Assembly (NCBI RefSeq): GCF_000348685.1
Contig: NZ_ANLA01000005.1
Coordinates: forward strand, 62,001-126,000
Direction: 5' to 3'
Source of the DNA: Xanthomarina gelatinilytica
GTDB lineage: Bacteria; Bacteroidota; Bacteroidia; Flavobacteriales; Flavobacteriaceae
Length of the DNA stretch: 64,000 nt
Positions 44,961-55,700 of the stretch are shown here, piece by piece (position 1 is the stretch's first letter; each line of letters starts with the position of its first letter). The position numbers and the translations under genes are program-made. The notes under the pieces are model-generated. The model saw only the letters and a program-made list of their open reading frames with translations, had not been told where the DNA came from and did not search any database.

Positions 44961-45755
44961 ATGGAAAAGAGAACAGATAAAAATTCATATACCATTATTT
45001 TTGCCATTGGAATGGTGTTGGTTGTTGGTGCATTATTGGCATTTACAGCGTCATCTTTAAAACCAAACATTATAGAAAACCAACGTTTGGAAAAGCAGCA
45101 AAATATTTTATATGCTATGGGTATTAACGATAACGACGAGTCCAGTGCTGTGTTTATCTCTACAGATAAAGCCCCTGAAGCTTTTAAAAATAATGTTACA
45201 GATCAATTGGTCATTACTGTAGATGGTAGTGGGAAAATATTGAAAACACAAACACGTGATGAATATTTTAACGAAACCAAACAAGAGCCTTACTTAATTG
45301 ATGTTAAAAAACAAAAAGCAAATGCAAAGAAAGGTGAGCCAAGAAAATTACCTTTATTTGTTGGTCAAAATACGGAAGGTAAAACCGTTTATGTAGCGCC
45401 AATTTACGGCAAAGGTCTTTGGGATGCCATTTGGGGTTACGTGGCCATGGATGAAAACATGGTAGTTCAAGGTGCTTATTTTGATCACAAGGGAGAAACA
45501 CCAGGTTTAGGTGCAAATATTAAACAGCGCTACTTTATGGATGATTTTTATGGAGAGCATTTGTTAAATGAAGCAGGTGTTTTTAAAGGGATAACCGTTG
45601 CCAAAGGTAATGCCGATCCTAAAAACGTAGACAAAACCGATAATGAGGTAGATGCCATTGCAGGTGCAACCATTACAGGTGATGGTGTAACAGCAATGAT
45701 AAAAAGCGATTTAAAGCTTTACAAGCCTTATTTTGATAATTTAAAAAACAATTAA
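44961..45755 (+). CDS. nqrC: Na+-translocating NADH:quinone reductase subunit C
   Basis: NqrC has one N-terminal membrane helix (about residues 11-30, FAIGMVLVVGALLAFTA) and a periplasmic FMN-binding domain. The flavinylation motif DAIAGATIT is at residues 231-239, with T237 as the likely FMN-phosphothreonine. GLWDAIWGYVAMDE and HKGETPGLGANIKQ are further family landmarks. At 264 residues it has normal length. The tight spacing to nqrB and nqrD (3 bases each) supports one operon. Confidence 0.96.
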   Translation: MEKRTDKNSYTIIFAIGMVLVVGALLAFTASSLKPNIIENQRLEKQQNILYAMGINDNDESSAVFISTDKAPEAFKNNVTDQLVITVDGSGKILKTQTRDEYFNETKQEPYLIDVKKQKANAKKGEPRKLPLFVGQNTEGKTVYVAPIYGKGLWDAIWGYVAMDENMVVQGAYFDHKGETPGLGANIKQRYFMDDFYGEHLLNEAGVFKGITVAKGNADPKNVDKTDNEVDAIAGATITGDGVTAMIKSDLKLYKPYFDNLKNN

Positions 45756-45758
45756 CCT

Positions 45759-46409
45759 ATGGGACTTTTATCAAAAAAAGATACGAAATTAATTACAGAT
45801 CCATTAGCAGATAACAACCCAATTACCATACAGGTACTTGGTATCTGCTCAGCTTTGGCAATTACAGCAGAGTTAAAAGCTTCAATTGTGATGTCTATTT
45901 CTGTAATATTTGTATTAGGAGTTGGGAATGTTGTTATTTCTTTAATAAGAAACATTATCCCTTCAAAAATTAGAATTATTGTGCAACTTGTTGTAGTTGC
46001 AGCTTTGGTAATTATTGTTGATCAAGTCCTTAAGGCCTTTGCTTACGAATTAAGTAAAACCTTGTCTGTATTCGTAGGACTTATTATTACAAACTGTATC
46101 ATTATGGGACGTTTTGAAGCTTTTGCTTTAGGAAACGGTCCATGGCGATCTTTCTTGGATGGAATTGGTAACGCACTAGGTTATGGTGTTATATTGATTA
46201 TTGTAGGATTTTTTAGGGAGTTACTGGGATCTGGAACCTTATTGGGATATCCAGTATTGGGGAATCCAATTCCAGGAGAACTTTCTGGGCTATATGCATT
46301 AGGCTATGAAAACAATGGATTTATGTTATTATCTCCAATGGCCTTGATTGTTGTTGGAATCATCATTTGGGTACAACGTAGCAAAAATAAAGCATTAATA
46401 GAAGATTAA
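45759..46409 (+). CDS. nqrD: Na+-translocating NADH:quinone reductase subunit D
   Basis: This 216-residue integral membrane protein is one of the two pseudosymmetric subunits (D and E) that enclose an intramembrane iron-sulfur cluster. It contains LGICSALAITAELKAS, with the conserved cysteine in the first helix, VGLIITNCIIMGRFEAFALGNG with the second cysteine (split at 46078), and IGNALGYGVILIIVGFFREL. A 73-base repeat-like spacer separates it from nqrE. Confidence 0.96.
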   Translation: MGLLSKKDTKLITDPLADNNPITIQVLGICSALAITAELKASIVMSISVIFVLGVGNVVISLIRNIIPSKIRIIVQLVVVAALVIIVDQVLKAFAYELSKTLSVFVGLIITNCIIMGRFEAFALGNGPWRSFLDGIGNALGYGVILIIVGFFRELLGSGTLLGYPVLGNPIPGELSGLYALGYENNGFMLLSPMALIVVGIIIWVQRSKNKALIED

Positions 46410-46482
46410 TAAGGAAACAGTGTACAGTCACAGTTTACAGCACAAACTGTTCACTAAGACTGAGACTGAAAACTAAAAGAAT
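46410..46482. repeat. CAGT/ACTG-rich intergenic repeat between nqrD and nqrE
   Basis: The spacer is built of short CAGT, CACAGT and ACTGAGACTG-like words in both orientations, which could fold on each other (CAGTTTACAG with CTGTTCACT nearby). I recall such ACTGAGACTGAAAACT strings as scattered intergenic repeats in flavobacteria, not verified here. No reading frame or promoter is evident in it. Confidence 0.5.
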
Positions 46483-47256
46483 ATGGAACATATAGAATTA
46501 TTTTTCAAATCGATATTTATAGATAACATGGTATTTGCTACGTTCTTAGGAATGTGTTCGTATCTGGCTGTATCTAAAAAAGTAAAAACGGCTGTAGGTT
46601 TAGGAGCTGCAGTAATTTTTGTATTGGCAATTACAGTGCCTTTAAACTGGTTATTGGATCAATTCCTTTTACAGCCTGGAGCCTTAACTTGGTTGGGCGC
46701 AGAATATGCCGATTATGATTTAAGTTTCTTATCGTTTATTATGTTTATTGCTACCATAGCAACCATGGTACAGTTAGTAGAAATAATAGTAGAGAAATTT
46801 TCACCTTCATTATATAATTCACTAGGTATCTTTTTACCACTAATTGCAGTAAACTGTGCAATTTTAGGAGGCTCCTTATTTATGCAATCTAGAGAGATAG
46901 CTACTTTAGGATTAGCAACAACCTACGGAATAGGATCTGGAATAGGATGGTTCTTAGCCATTCTTGCCATTGCTGCCATTCGTGAAAAAATCAGGTATTC
47001 AAATGTTCCAGCGCCATTAAGAGGCCTAGGGATTACCTTTATAATCACTGGATTAATGGCAATAGGTTTTATGAGCTTTGGTGGTATGTTAACAGGAGGA
47101 GACGATGCTGCCCAACCGGAAACAGAAACGGTTCAAGTACAGGATCAACCTGAAACAAAAGATGTTTCCCTTGTTAAAGAAGAGAACAATACAGAGGAAA
47201 ATGGCATGTCTGATATGGAACAAAAAACTTTAGCCAACAACACAATAAATGAGTAA
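46483..47256 (+). CDS. nqrE: Na+-translocating NADH:quinone reductase subunit E with acidic C-terminal tail
   Basis: NqrE pairs with NqrD in the membrane and shares its iron site. The first 205 residues match the family: [22 protein letters not shown] with the conserved Cys, [13 protein letters not shown] with the second, and [21 protein letters not shown]. The product is 257 residues, about 50 more than usual. The extra tail (from about residue 208, [18 protein letters not shown] onward) is acidic, disordered-looking and rich in Glu, Gln, Thr and Asn. It overlaps nqrF by 8 bases. Confidence 0.95.
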   Translation: MEHIELFFKSIFIDNMVFATFLGMCSYLAVSKKVKTAVGLGAAVIFVLAITVPLNWLLDQFLLQPGALTWLGAEYADYDLSFLSFIMFIATIATMVQLVEIIVEKFSPSLYNSLGIFLPLIAVNCAILGGSLFMQSREIATLGLATTYGIGSGIGWFLAILAIAAIREKIRYSNVPAPLRGLGITFIITGLMAIGFMSFGGMLTGGDDAAQPETETVQVQDQPETKDVSLVKEENNTEENGMSDMEQKTLANNTINE

Positions 47257-48568
47257 CATGATAGTATTAGCAGCAGGTACATTAGGAACAATCATTATAA
47301 CAGTAGTCGCTTTCTTAATAATTACATTGTTATTAGTTGCGTTGTTATTAGTGGTAAAACAAAAATTATCTCCATCAGGTCCAGTAAAAATCACTATCAA
47401 TGGAGAAAAAACAATTGAAGTAGCATCTGGAGGTAGTTTACTATCAACTCTAGGTTCAGAAAAAATATTCTTACCATCTGCTTGTGGTGGTGGTGGAACA
47501 TGTATTCAATGTGAGTGTCATGTATTATCTGGAGGAGGCGAAGCGTTACCAACAGAGACACCTCATTTTACACGTAAAGAATTACAGCAAGGGGCACGTT
47601 TATCTTGTCAGGTAAAGGTGAAACAGGACATGGAAATCACCATTCCAGAAGAAGTTTTTGGAATCAAGAAATGGGAAGCAACCGTTGTACGTAATTATAA
47701 CGTGGCGTCTTTCATTAAAGAGTTTGTAGTGGAGATTCCGGAAGACATGGGTTATAAGGCAGGTGGATATATTCAAATTGAAATCCCACCATGTACTATT
47801 AAATATGAAGATATTGATATTACAGCTCATCCAGAAGAGCACGATACACCAGACAAGTTTCAAGCAGAATGGGATAAATTTGGTCTTTGGCCACTTGTTA
47901 TGAAAAACGATGAAACAGTAGAAAGAGCATACTCTATGGCTTCTTATCCAGCAGAAGGAAGAGAAATTATGCTTAACGTTCGTATCGCTACACCACCTTG
48001 GGATAGAAATAAAAACGGATGGATGGATGTAAATCCAGGTGTAGCTTCATCATATATCTTTGCTCAAAAACCAGGAGATAAAGTAACCATATCTGGTCCT
48101 TATGGTGAGTTCTTTATAAACGAATCTGAAGCTGAAATGCTTTATGTTGGAGGAGGAGCTGGAATGGCACCTATGCGTTCTCACTTATATCATTTATTCA
48201 AAACCTTAAAAACAGGTAGAAAAGTAACCTATTGGTATGGTGGACGTTCAAAACGTGAGTTGTTCTACTTAGAACATTTCCGTGAGTTGGAAAGAGATTT
48301 TCCAAACTTTAAATTCTATTTGGCACTCTCAGAACCATTACCAGAAGATAACTGGAAAGTGAAAGAAAGTATTGATGCTCCTGGAGATGGTTTTGTTGGG
48401 TTTATTCATAATTGTGTTATTGATAATTATTTAAATCATCATGAAACACCAGAAGATATTGAATTATATTTCTGTGGTCCACCATTAATGAACAAAGCTG
48501 TTCAAAAAATGGGTGAAGATTTTGGAATCCCAGATGAGAATATCAGATTTGATGATTTTGGAGGATAA
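47249..48568 (+). CDS. nqrF: Na+-translocating NADH:quinone reductase subunit F (NADH-oxidising flavoprotein)
   Basis: NqrF takes electrons from NADH. The 439-residue product has an N-terminal membrane helix (about residues 8-31), a 2Fe-2S ferredoxin domain with [10 protein letters not shown] plus a distal cysteine in ARLSCQVKV, an FAD-binding section (RAYSMASYP), and an NADH-binding section ([30 protein letters not shown]) ending FDDFGG. ATG at 47249 overlaps the end of nqrE. A clear terminator closes the operon. Confidence 0.97.
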   Translation: MSNMIVLAAGTLGTIIITVVAFLIITLLLVALLLVVKQKLSPSGPVKITINGEKTIEVASGGSLLSTLGSEKIFLPSACGGGGTCIQCECHVLSGGGEALPTETPHFTRKELQQGARLSCQVKVKQDMEITIPEEVFGIKKWEATVVRNYNVASFIKEFVVEIPEDMGYKAGGYIQIEIPPCTIKYEDIDITAHPEEHDTPDKFQAEWDKFGLWPLVMKNDETVERAYSMASYPAEGREIMLNVRIATPPWDRNKNGWMDVNPGVASSYIFAQKPGDKVTISGPYGEFFINESEAEMLYVGGGAGMAPMRSHLYHLFKTLKTGRKVTYWYGGRSKRELFYLEHFRELERDFPNFKFYLALSEPLPEDNWKVKESIDAPGDGFVGFIHNCVIDNYLNHHETPEDIELYFCGPPLMNKAVQKMGEDFGIPDENIRFDDFGG

Positions 48569-48591
48569 AGCTTCCAATCTAAAATAACCAT

Positions 48592-48621
48592 AAACCCAAT
48601 ACGAAAGTGTTGGGTTTTTTT
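48592..48621 (+). terminator. Terminator of the nqr operon
   Basis: AAACCCAATAC, loop GAAA, GTGTTGGGTTT followed by more T. It lies 24 bases after the nqrF stop. Confidence 0.88.
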
Positions 48622-48681
48622 ATGCTCACATTTTATAATTGTTTCGATGACATAGTATATTAACTTAAAAAGCTATTAATC

Positions 48682-51600
48682 ATGAAACGATTTTTACTAC
48701 TCACGCTATTATTGCTGGCAAGCACAATAGCAATGGCTCAAACCACATGGACTGGTCTTGGAGCTAATTCTAACTGGAACAATACAGACAATTGGAACAC
48801 CAATATTGTCCCTACAGTTACTGATGATGTGATTATTCCAACAGGATTTACAGTTGATGTTAATGTATCAGCCTCCATTAAATCCATTCAGTTACAAGGA
48901 AATTCAACGTTAAATATTGGAAATAATTTAACTTTTACTCAGGCTTCAAATTTTGCTGGTGGCACAACAATTAATTGGAATTCAGGTTATATAACAGGAA
49001 CTTCTACTTCGCTTACCAACAATGGAACAATAGCTGTATTCAATAGCAATGTTTTTCTAGGAAGCTTGACAACACTTATTAATAATGGACAAATAAACTT
49101 TAACGGAACAGGCGATATTTACATTGTAACAGATGCCGTTTTGAACAATGCAATTACTGGTACCATTTCATTTTTAGCAGATGGAGGTAGATTTTCAGAA
49201 TCTGGTAATGGTTCTAACCTATTAACTAACGATGGTCTTATTGTGGTTACCCTTCCTGATGTTAACGACGAAGTCTTTATTAATGCCGAGTTTCAAAATA
49301 ATGATGGAACCATTCAAGTCAACAATGGTATCTTGAATTTTAACAATGGAAGTCTGGATGCTCAAGTATTGACTGATGGGATTTATAATGTGGCATCAAC
49401 AGGCATCATAGATTTTGATAGTGCCATTACCTTAAGTGGAAGTTTATATGGGGCTTTGAACGGTACTATAAATTGGCGAAATAATACCAAGGTAGCTTTG
49501 GGAAATAATGCATATTTTAATTTTACTGGAAATGCAACCATAAATTGGACATCTGGAGCATTGGTTGGTGGAGGCACTTTAACCAATAATTCCGTAATCA
49601 ATCTGTTGACAGGAAATGTTTTTATAAATGATGCTTCAATATTGGAGAATAATTCAGAGATTCGGTTTACTGGAACAGGCGATATTTACATTGGTACTGA
49701 TGGCGTAGTTAACAACACTTCGTTAGGTACCATTTCATTTTTGGCACATGCAGGTAATTTTGTAGAATCAGGAAATGGTACGAACATTTTAACAAACGAC
49801 GGACTAATTGTTGTTGATCTTCCTGATGCTAACGACCAAGTCTATATTTATACTGAGTTTCAAAACAATGATGGCACCATGCAAGTTGATAATGGTATCT
49901 TGAATTTTAGTCATAGTGTTTTAGAAGCCCAAGTATTAACAGATGGTATTTATAATATAACATCAACAGGTACTATAGATTTTGATAGTGCCATCACTTT
50001 AAGCGGAAGTTTAACGGGAACAATAGACGGTACCTTAAATTGGCGAGGCAATACCAATGTAGCAGTAGCTGATACGGCATTTTTTGACTTTACAGGAAAT
50101 GCAACCGTAAGTTGGGTTTCTGGAGCATTAGTAGGTGGAGGTACGTTGACCAATAACTCCACAATTGATGTTTTGGCAAGTAACGTGTTTATTTTTGATG
50201 CATCATCCCTAGAAAATAATTCAGATTTACGATTTACGGGAACAGGTGATATCTACATAAGTGTTGATGCCTTGGTTAACAACACAGCTTTGGGGATTAT
50301 TTCATTTTTGGCGGATGGTGGTAATTTTTCAGAATCGGGAAATGGCACAAACTTATTGACCAACCATGGACTCATTGTTGTTGACCTTCCAGTTGTTAAT
50401 GACCAAGTTTATATCAATACCGAGTTTCAAAATAATGATGGCACCATTCAAGTCAATAATGGTATCTTGAATCTTAATAATAGTGTTTTAGGCGCTCAAG
50501 TATTGACCGATGGAATTTATAATGTGGCAGCAACAGGAACGATAGATTTTGATAATAACATCACCTTAAGCGGAAGCCTATCAGGAACTTTAGACGGTAC
50601 ATTAAATTGGCGAGGCAATACCCATGTAGCCTCTAGTGATACGGCATCCTTTGACTTTTCTGGAAATGCAACCGTTAGTTGGGTGTCTGGGGCATTAGTT
50701 GGTGGAGGTACATTGGCCAATAACTCCACAATTAATCTGTTGACTGGCAACGTATTTATATACGATATGTCCTTGCTATTAAATAATTCTTTATTACAGT
50801 TTATAGGAACTGGAGATATTTATATTGATACAGATGCTGAATTAAGAAATAATGCCTCAGGTCTTATCGATTTTCAGACAAATGGTTCTGGTATTACACC
50901 ATCAGGTAATGGAATTAACCTACTAAATAACCAAGGATTGGTAAAAAACACATCAGGAGGAAATGTGACTATTAGTGCCGAAACTGAAAACTCGGGTACT
51001 ATTGAAGCTACATCAGGTGTATTGAGCATCTCTACGTCATTGGACAATCAAATTGGAGGAAGACTATCAGGAGTTGGAACTATTAACCTACCATCAATTG
51101 CTAACTTAACCAACGATGGAAATGTATCTCCAGGTTTGTCACCAGGAACCTTAACGCTTTCAGGGAATTATTTGTCTTCAAGCAATTCGGTTTTAGAAAT
51201 GGAACTTAACGGACTTACACCTGATACACAGCATGACGTACTTGCTATTTCAGGGACAAACGTGATTTTTGAAGGTATGGTTGATGTTACCTTAGGATTT
51301 CAACCAAGTATAGGAGATACATTTACAATTGCAACAGTAAGTGGTACAATCGCTACAGGAAATCTTGTATCTCCAATTTATGCAGAATACGATTGTTTGC
51401 AATATACATTTGATGTGAGTTATCCAAATAACGATAGTGTTTTGTTAACTGTTTCAGATGAAGCAGATGTACACAATCCTGTTGTTATAACTCAAGATAT
51501 AACTTTAACTCTTGATGCTACTGGAAATGCCAGTATTACTACAAACGATATAGATAATGGATCGACAGATAATTGTGGTATAGACACGATGAGTTTGGAC

Positions 51601-52467
51601 ATGGCAACCTTTACCTGTAACAATTTAGGAGCTAATACAGTAACCTTAACAGTTACAGATGTTAATGGGAATGTAGCTAATAACACCGCAATAGTTACAG
51701 TAGTGGATAATATATTGCCATTGGTTGTCACTCAAGATCTAACAGTGCAATTGGATGCTTTGGGGAATGCAAGCATTACGGCAGCACAAGTGGATAATGG
51801 CTCAAGTGATAATTGCTCCATAGCAAGTTTGGACTTGGATGTTACCGATTTTACCTGTGCCAATTTAGGAACAAATACAGTTACTTTAACAATTACGGAC
51901 CAAAGTGGCAATAGTGCTTCAGCTTCAGCAACAGTGACGGTTGAGGATAACATAGCTCCAACCATAAATTGTCCTTCTGGATTTACAGTAGAATCTAATG
52001 GAGATTTCACTTTACCTGATTATTATTTAGATGGTCTCGTTACAGTTGACGACAACTGTGGTATTAGTAGTGTGGTTCAAACACCATCTGCAGGATCTAT
52101 TTTACCTGATGGATATTATGATATAGATTTTATTGTTACAGATATTTTTGGGAACTCAAAAAGTTGTATGTTTCAAATAAAAGTTGAAGACCTTACCCTA
52201 AATGTCAATGCCTTTGAATTAACAGAATCCCACATTGTATTGTATCCAAATCCGGCAACAAATATGGTAACCCTAAAAAACAATAGCCATGTGAATTTAA
52301 AATCAGCTACAATTATTGATGTCAAAGGAAGTGTCATTCAAAAAATCAATTTGGAAGCTATGGGACCAAAAAAAACCATTTCGTTGCAGGATTATGCAAG
52401 TGGCGTTTATTTTGTAAAGATTTACTCCGAAACCTCTTCCATAGTTAAACGATTGATCAAACAATAA
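48682..52467 (+). CDS. Giant T9SS-secreted beta-repeat protein with HYR-like domains
   Basis: The 1261-residue protein has a signal peptide (KRFLLLTLLLLASTIAMAQ). Residues about 20-140 read like a G8-type beta-helix opening (TTWTGLGANSNWNNTDNW, VPTVTDDVIIPTG). Three near-identical 189-residue units follow, plus a degenerate fourth, rich in NG, GTGDIYI and LTNDGLIVV: a parallel beta-helix look. An SPGLSPGTL segment near residue 820 recalls autotransporter-type stalks. Three HYR/immunoglobulin-like domains (about 933-1012, 1013-1092, 1093-1170) contain DNCxI and LTVTDVNGN motifs. A type A sorting domain begins with IVLYPNPATN near residue 1187. A surface adhesin or matrix role is inferred only from architecture. 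Confidence 0.87.
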   Translation: MKRFLLLTLLLLASTIAMAQTTWTGLGANSNWNNTDNWNTNIVPTVTDDVIIPTGFTVDVNVSASIKSIQLQGNSTLNIGNNLTFTQASNFAGGTTINWNSGYITGTSTSLTNNGTIAVFNSNVFLGSLTTLINNGQINFNGTGDIYIVTDAVLNNAITGTISFLADGGRFSESGNGSNLLTNDGLIVVTLPDVNDEVFINAEFQNNDGTIQVNNGILNFNNGSLDAQVLTDGIYNVASTGIIDFDSAITLSGSLYGALNGTINWRNNTKVALGNNAYFNFTGNATINWTSGALVGGGTLTNNSVINLLTGNVFINDASILENNSEIRFTGTGDIYIGTDGVVNNTSLGTISFLAHAGNFVESGNGTNILTNDGLIVVDLPDANDQVYIYTEFQNNDGTMQVDNGILNFSHSVLEAQVLTDGIYNITSTGTIDFDSAITLSGSLTGTIDGTLNWRGNTNVAVADTAFFDFTGNATVSWVSGALVGGGTLTNNSTIDVLASNVFIFDASSLENNSDLRFTGTGDIYISVDALVNNTALGIISFLADGGNFSESGNGTNLLTNHGLIVVDLPVVNDQVYINTEFQNNDGTIQVNNGILNLNNSVLGAQVLTDGIYNVAATGTIDFDNNITLSGSLSGTLDGTLNWRGNTHVASSDTASFDFSGNATVSWVSGALVGGGTLANNSTINLLTGNVFIYDMSLLLNNSLLQFIGTGDIYIDTDAELRNNASGLIDFQTNGSGITPSGNGINLLNNQGLVKNTSGGNVTISAETENSGTIEATSGVLSISTSLDNQIGGRLSGVGTINLPSIANLTNDGNVSPGLSPGTLTLSGNYLSSSNSVLEMELNGLTPDTQHDVLAISGTNVIFEGMVDVTLGFQPSIGDTFTIATVSGTIATGNLVSPIYAEYDCLQYTFDVSYPNNDSVLLTVSDEADVHNPVVITQDITLTLDATGNASITTNDIDNGSTDNCGIDTMSLDMATFTCNNLGANTVTLTVTDVNGNVANNTAIVTVVDNILPLVVTQDLTVQLDALGNASITAAQVDNGSSDNCSIASLDLDVTDFTCANLGTNTVTLTITDQSGNSASASATVTVEDNIAPTINCPSGFTVESNGDFTLPDYYLDGLVTVDDNCGISSVVQTPSAGSILPDGYYDIDFIVTDIFGNSKSCMFQIKVEDLTLNVNAFELTESHIVLYPNPATNMVTLKNNSHVNLKSATIIDVKGSVIQKINLEAMGPKKTISLQDYASGVYFVKIYSETSSIVKRLIKQ
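49105..50805. repeat. Three tandem 567-bp DNA repeats within the giant T9SS gene
   Basis: The motif GGAACAGG(C/T)GATAT recurs at 49105, 49672 and 50239, exactly 567 bases apart, with a degenerate fourth at 50806. Long stretches are nearly identical between units, so they amplified recently or are kept alike by recombination. Copy number could vary between strains. Confidence 0.93.
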
Positions 52468-52497
52468 ACAAGTTCGTTTCATGTTCTTTGTTTACAG

Positions 52498-52530
52498 AAA
52501 GAGGCTGTTCATGTATGTGATAGCCTCTTT
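52498..52530 (+). terminator. Terminator of the giant T9SS gene
   Basis: AAAGAGGCT pairs with AGCCTCTTT around a 15-base loop and is followed by TATA-type sequence. The stem is good but the T run is short. Confidence 0.65.
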
Positions 52531-52568
52531 TATATTAAATTATTTGATGAAGAGGATATAAAATATAT

Positions 52569-52625
52569 CCATGCTCACATTTTTTGAATTTTCCGATGAT
52601 ATGTTATAGCTATTAATTATTAATG
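52569..52625 (+). other. Decayed copy of the upstream leader of the giant T9SS gene
   Basis: This stretch repeats, with changes, the sequence at 48622-48684: both contain ATGCTCACATTTT, then TTTC(C)GATGA, then AGCTATTAAT and an ATGA in the same order. No reading frame follows here (TTCTTAATTATTTT has stops in sequence). It is probably the remnant of a duplicated gene start whose body is lost. The rest of the 295-base gap 52468-52762 holds two terminators and nothing else I can support. Confidence 0.55.
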
Positions 52626-52656
52626 AGGGATTTCTTAATTATTTTTAGTTTTTGGT

Positions 52657-52688
52657 GAAAAGGGCTGTTATAAAAGACAGCCCTTTTC
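52657..52688. terminator. Bidirectional terminator downstream of the CHAT gene
   Basis: GAAAAGGGCTGT pairs with ACAGCCCTTTTC around an 8-base loop, with A-rich and T-rich sides. On the minus strand it follows the CHAT gene stop by 75 bases. Confidence 0.72.
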
Positions 52689-52762
52689 TATACTCACAAG
52701 TCATAATTAAGACATTCGTGGATATTTTCAGACACTGAGTAAAAGTAAAATTGTCATTTGTT

Positions 52763-55700
52763 TTATTTGTTACCTTGTCTTTTAAGGATTATTAGCAATA
52801 TTGATAGTATTGCGAAACCAAGGATCCAATATAGATAATTGTTGGAAGTAGTTAGATTGATGGGTGACGTATCGCCAATTAGAACCAATCCAGCCCAATA
52901 TTGTGGATTCATGGTTCGTCCTTTTGCTGTAGTTAAATAACTTAATTTGGCCTGTTGCAAAGCTAGGTCTTTATCCATACCATTTTTGATGTTCTTGTAA
53001 AACAGTTCAATAATTTCGGCACTGGATTGCTCATCCACTTTCCATAAGCTGGTTAAAATGCTTTCGCTTCCAGCATAATTAAAAGCGTGAGCTAAAGATA
53101 TCATTCCTTCACCAGCCTGATATGATGGTTTTCCAGTTTCACAAGCCGTAAGTATCGCCAAATTAGATGATAAATTAATATTGTAAATTTCGTAGGTATA
53201 TAAATAACCATCTTCTTTGGATGACGCGTCTGTTGATTTGGCAAAAACCAGTCTTGAAAGTTCAGGAGATAAGTTATTGGATTCTGCATGTGTGCCAATA
53301 TGGATGATTTTGTGCTCTTTTGCACTGTTTTTAAAAATATGTTCGGTAGAGTTTTCATTTAAAAAAGAGTCGCCATTAAACAGGTGTGAAGATTTTTCTG
53401 CCAAATCTTTGGTAAAAGGTTGTGGCAAAAGGGTTAAATACGCTTTGTCCAAATCTATAGAATCCTTGATTTTAATTTGATACTCTTCTTTCATTTTATC
53501 GTTGAATTCAGGCACAAATGCAATAAAATTTTCTTTATAACCTATGGTTTTGGTTTCGTTGCCCAACAGGAACAAACTGTAATTATATGATACTATGTGT
53601 TTAGCCAACAAGCTGTTAGTGGTAAATTCTGAATAGGACTGTATGGCTTTGTCTGTTAACATTTCAAAACTTAGGTTAAATAATTCGCCATCTGGAATGA
53701 TAATCACTTTTTTGGTTGCGATAGCAGGTTCTAAAGGCTTCCATAGTGTTTTATATAGATTGTATAGATGTATGCCATTGGATTTTATCTGAAATGGATT
53801 TTCAGTCAATTTTAAAATATTGTTTTTTGCAGTCTTGTAGTTTAGTTTAAAAATTTGTTTTCCGTTTTCAGTTAAAACAATGGCATATAGATTGTTGTCG
53901 TTAAATACATAGCGGACAACCGTTGTGTTTTCTGGAATGTGTTTATGCAGTTTATTCAAAGGTTCCTCAATAGAGGCATATCGCATTTTATAGTATTTAG
54001 GGTAGTTGTTCTTCAGGCTATCCAAAAAAGAGTTCCAATTGGAATTAGTATTAAAGAAAGTTTCAAAACTACCATCGGTTGCACTTTCAATGGAAGCATT
54101 CATTTTGCTTTTTAAATAAGTTTCCCTAGCTATTATTTCTTTTGGGATGTTAGCAAAAGCCAAATTGTTTTTAAGGTTCAACCTGGACCTTATACGATTG
54201 TAAACACTGGACTCATGAAGGGTTAAAAACTTTGAAAGGTAGGCTTGGTTGTCTGTTAGGTTGAACAAGTCCAATAAAATTTGTTTGGAAAAATCAAAAA
54301 GCTCATTGTTTTCAGTTATCAGCAAACTTAAATCGTCGTAAGATTTAATAATTTCTTTTCGTTGATTTAATATCGCAATACCATCATTTAATTGGTTTAA
54401 CAGTTCTTTTAAAAAAGTGTCGGTTTTGTTTGTATTTAAATAATAACTGGATTTGGCATTTATTAGTAACGCTTTGGGTTTTCTGTATTGTATTTGTATG
54501 GAATCCGTAAAATTGGTGGTAGTAAGATTTTTGTTGTTTAGCATGTTTAAAGCTTCATTGCTGTACGCTTGTGCATCTTTGTAATGCTTTAGTTTAAAAT
54601 GAACTTCGGCCAAATTTAGAATGTGATGAAAACCTTGCAATGTGTTGTTGAAATCGCTTGTTTTTATAAAATGGTAGCATTCTTCAGCTAAAGATATGGC
54701 TTTTTCGGTATCCTGTATTTTGGCGTAAAATAAGGACATGTCTATCAATTCGTCCAAATAATCCCTTGTATATTCGTTTTTTCCCAAAGATTGTCTGTAT
54801 AAGGAATCGGCTTCTAGAAAATACTTTTTGGCATTTTTAAAATCACCTAGCTCATCACTTATGGTGGCTTTGGTGGATAAGGCGCTGGCATGCCAATAAA
54901 ACTGAGTGTTTTTGCTCGTGTTAATTCTATAAAGAGCCTGGTCTATTAAATTGTTTGCAGCATTAAAATCCCTTAAACCCATTTTTGCCTGTGCCGAAAT
55001 AATTTGTGAAATGGTAATGTTATTGTCTTCAGGAGCTAAGGTTTTCAGTTTTTTTCGATAGGAGTAGGAAATAAGCTCGTCGGCTCTTTCAAATTCCCCA
55101 ATGGAATGATAAAAGGAACCTAAATTGTCAATTGCAGCCAATTGATGCTTTAAAGCCCTTAATTTTTTGGATTCGTCTGTAGAAATTTCTATAAATGTTT
55201 GAAAGCTGGCAATGACTTCTTTTGATGCTTGAATGGCATCATCTACATGGCCTAAGGCATGGTTTAAAACAGCCATGTTCATTTTTACCAATGCAGGACG
55301 ATAATAGGAATTCATAGGGTTTTTTTCAACCTGTTCCAGCATTTTGTAAGCTTGGTTAAAATAGTACAGACTACTATCCAGTTTAGCCGAATACCACATC
55401 ATGCCTCCAAGGGCATTATAGGTTTTATGTAGTGATTCATAGTCTTTTGTTTGCTCTTTTTCCATGGTTTTAATGGACATGGTATACAGTGCTTTAGCCA
55501 TTGCCATATCTCCAAGATTGGATGCCAAATAACCAAGATTATGATATATGCCACTAATGTCAGCTTTCCTTGGGTCTTCAATCTGTTTGGCAATTTCAAG
55601 GGCTTTTTCAACAGTTGTGTAGGCTCTTTTGGTATAACCTGCATCATCATAAATCCAGGCCAATTCCAAGAGTACCTCTTTATCCACAAAAGGAATTTGA

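Noticed and set aside
49105-50805. Mobile element as the source of the 567-bp repeats
   Set aside because: The units are in frame, contain no transposase or terminal inverted repeats and encode regular protein repeats.
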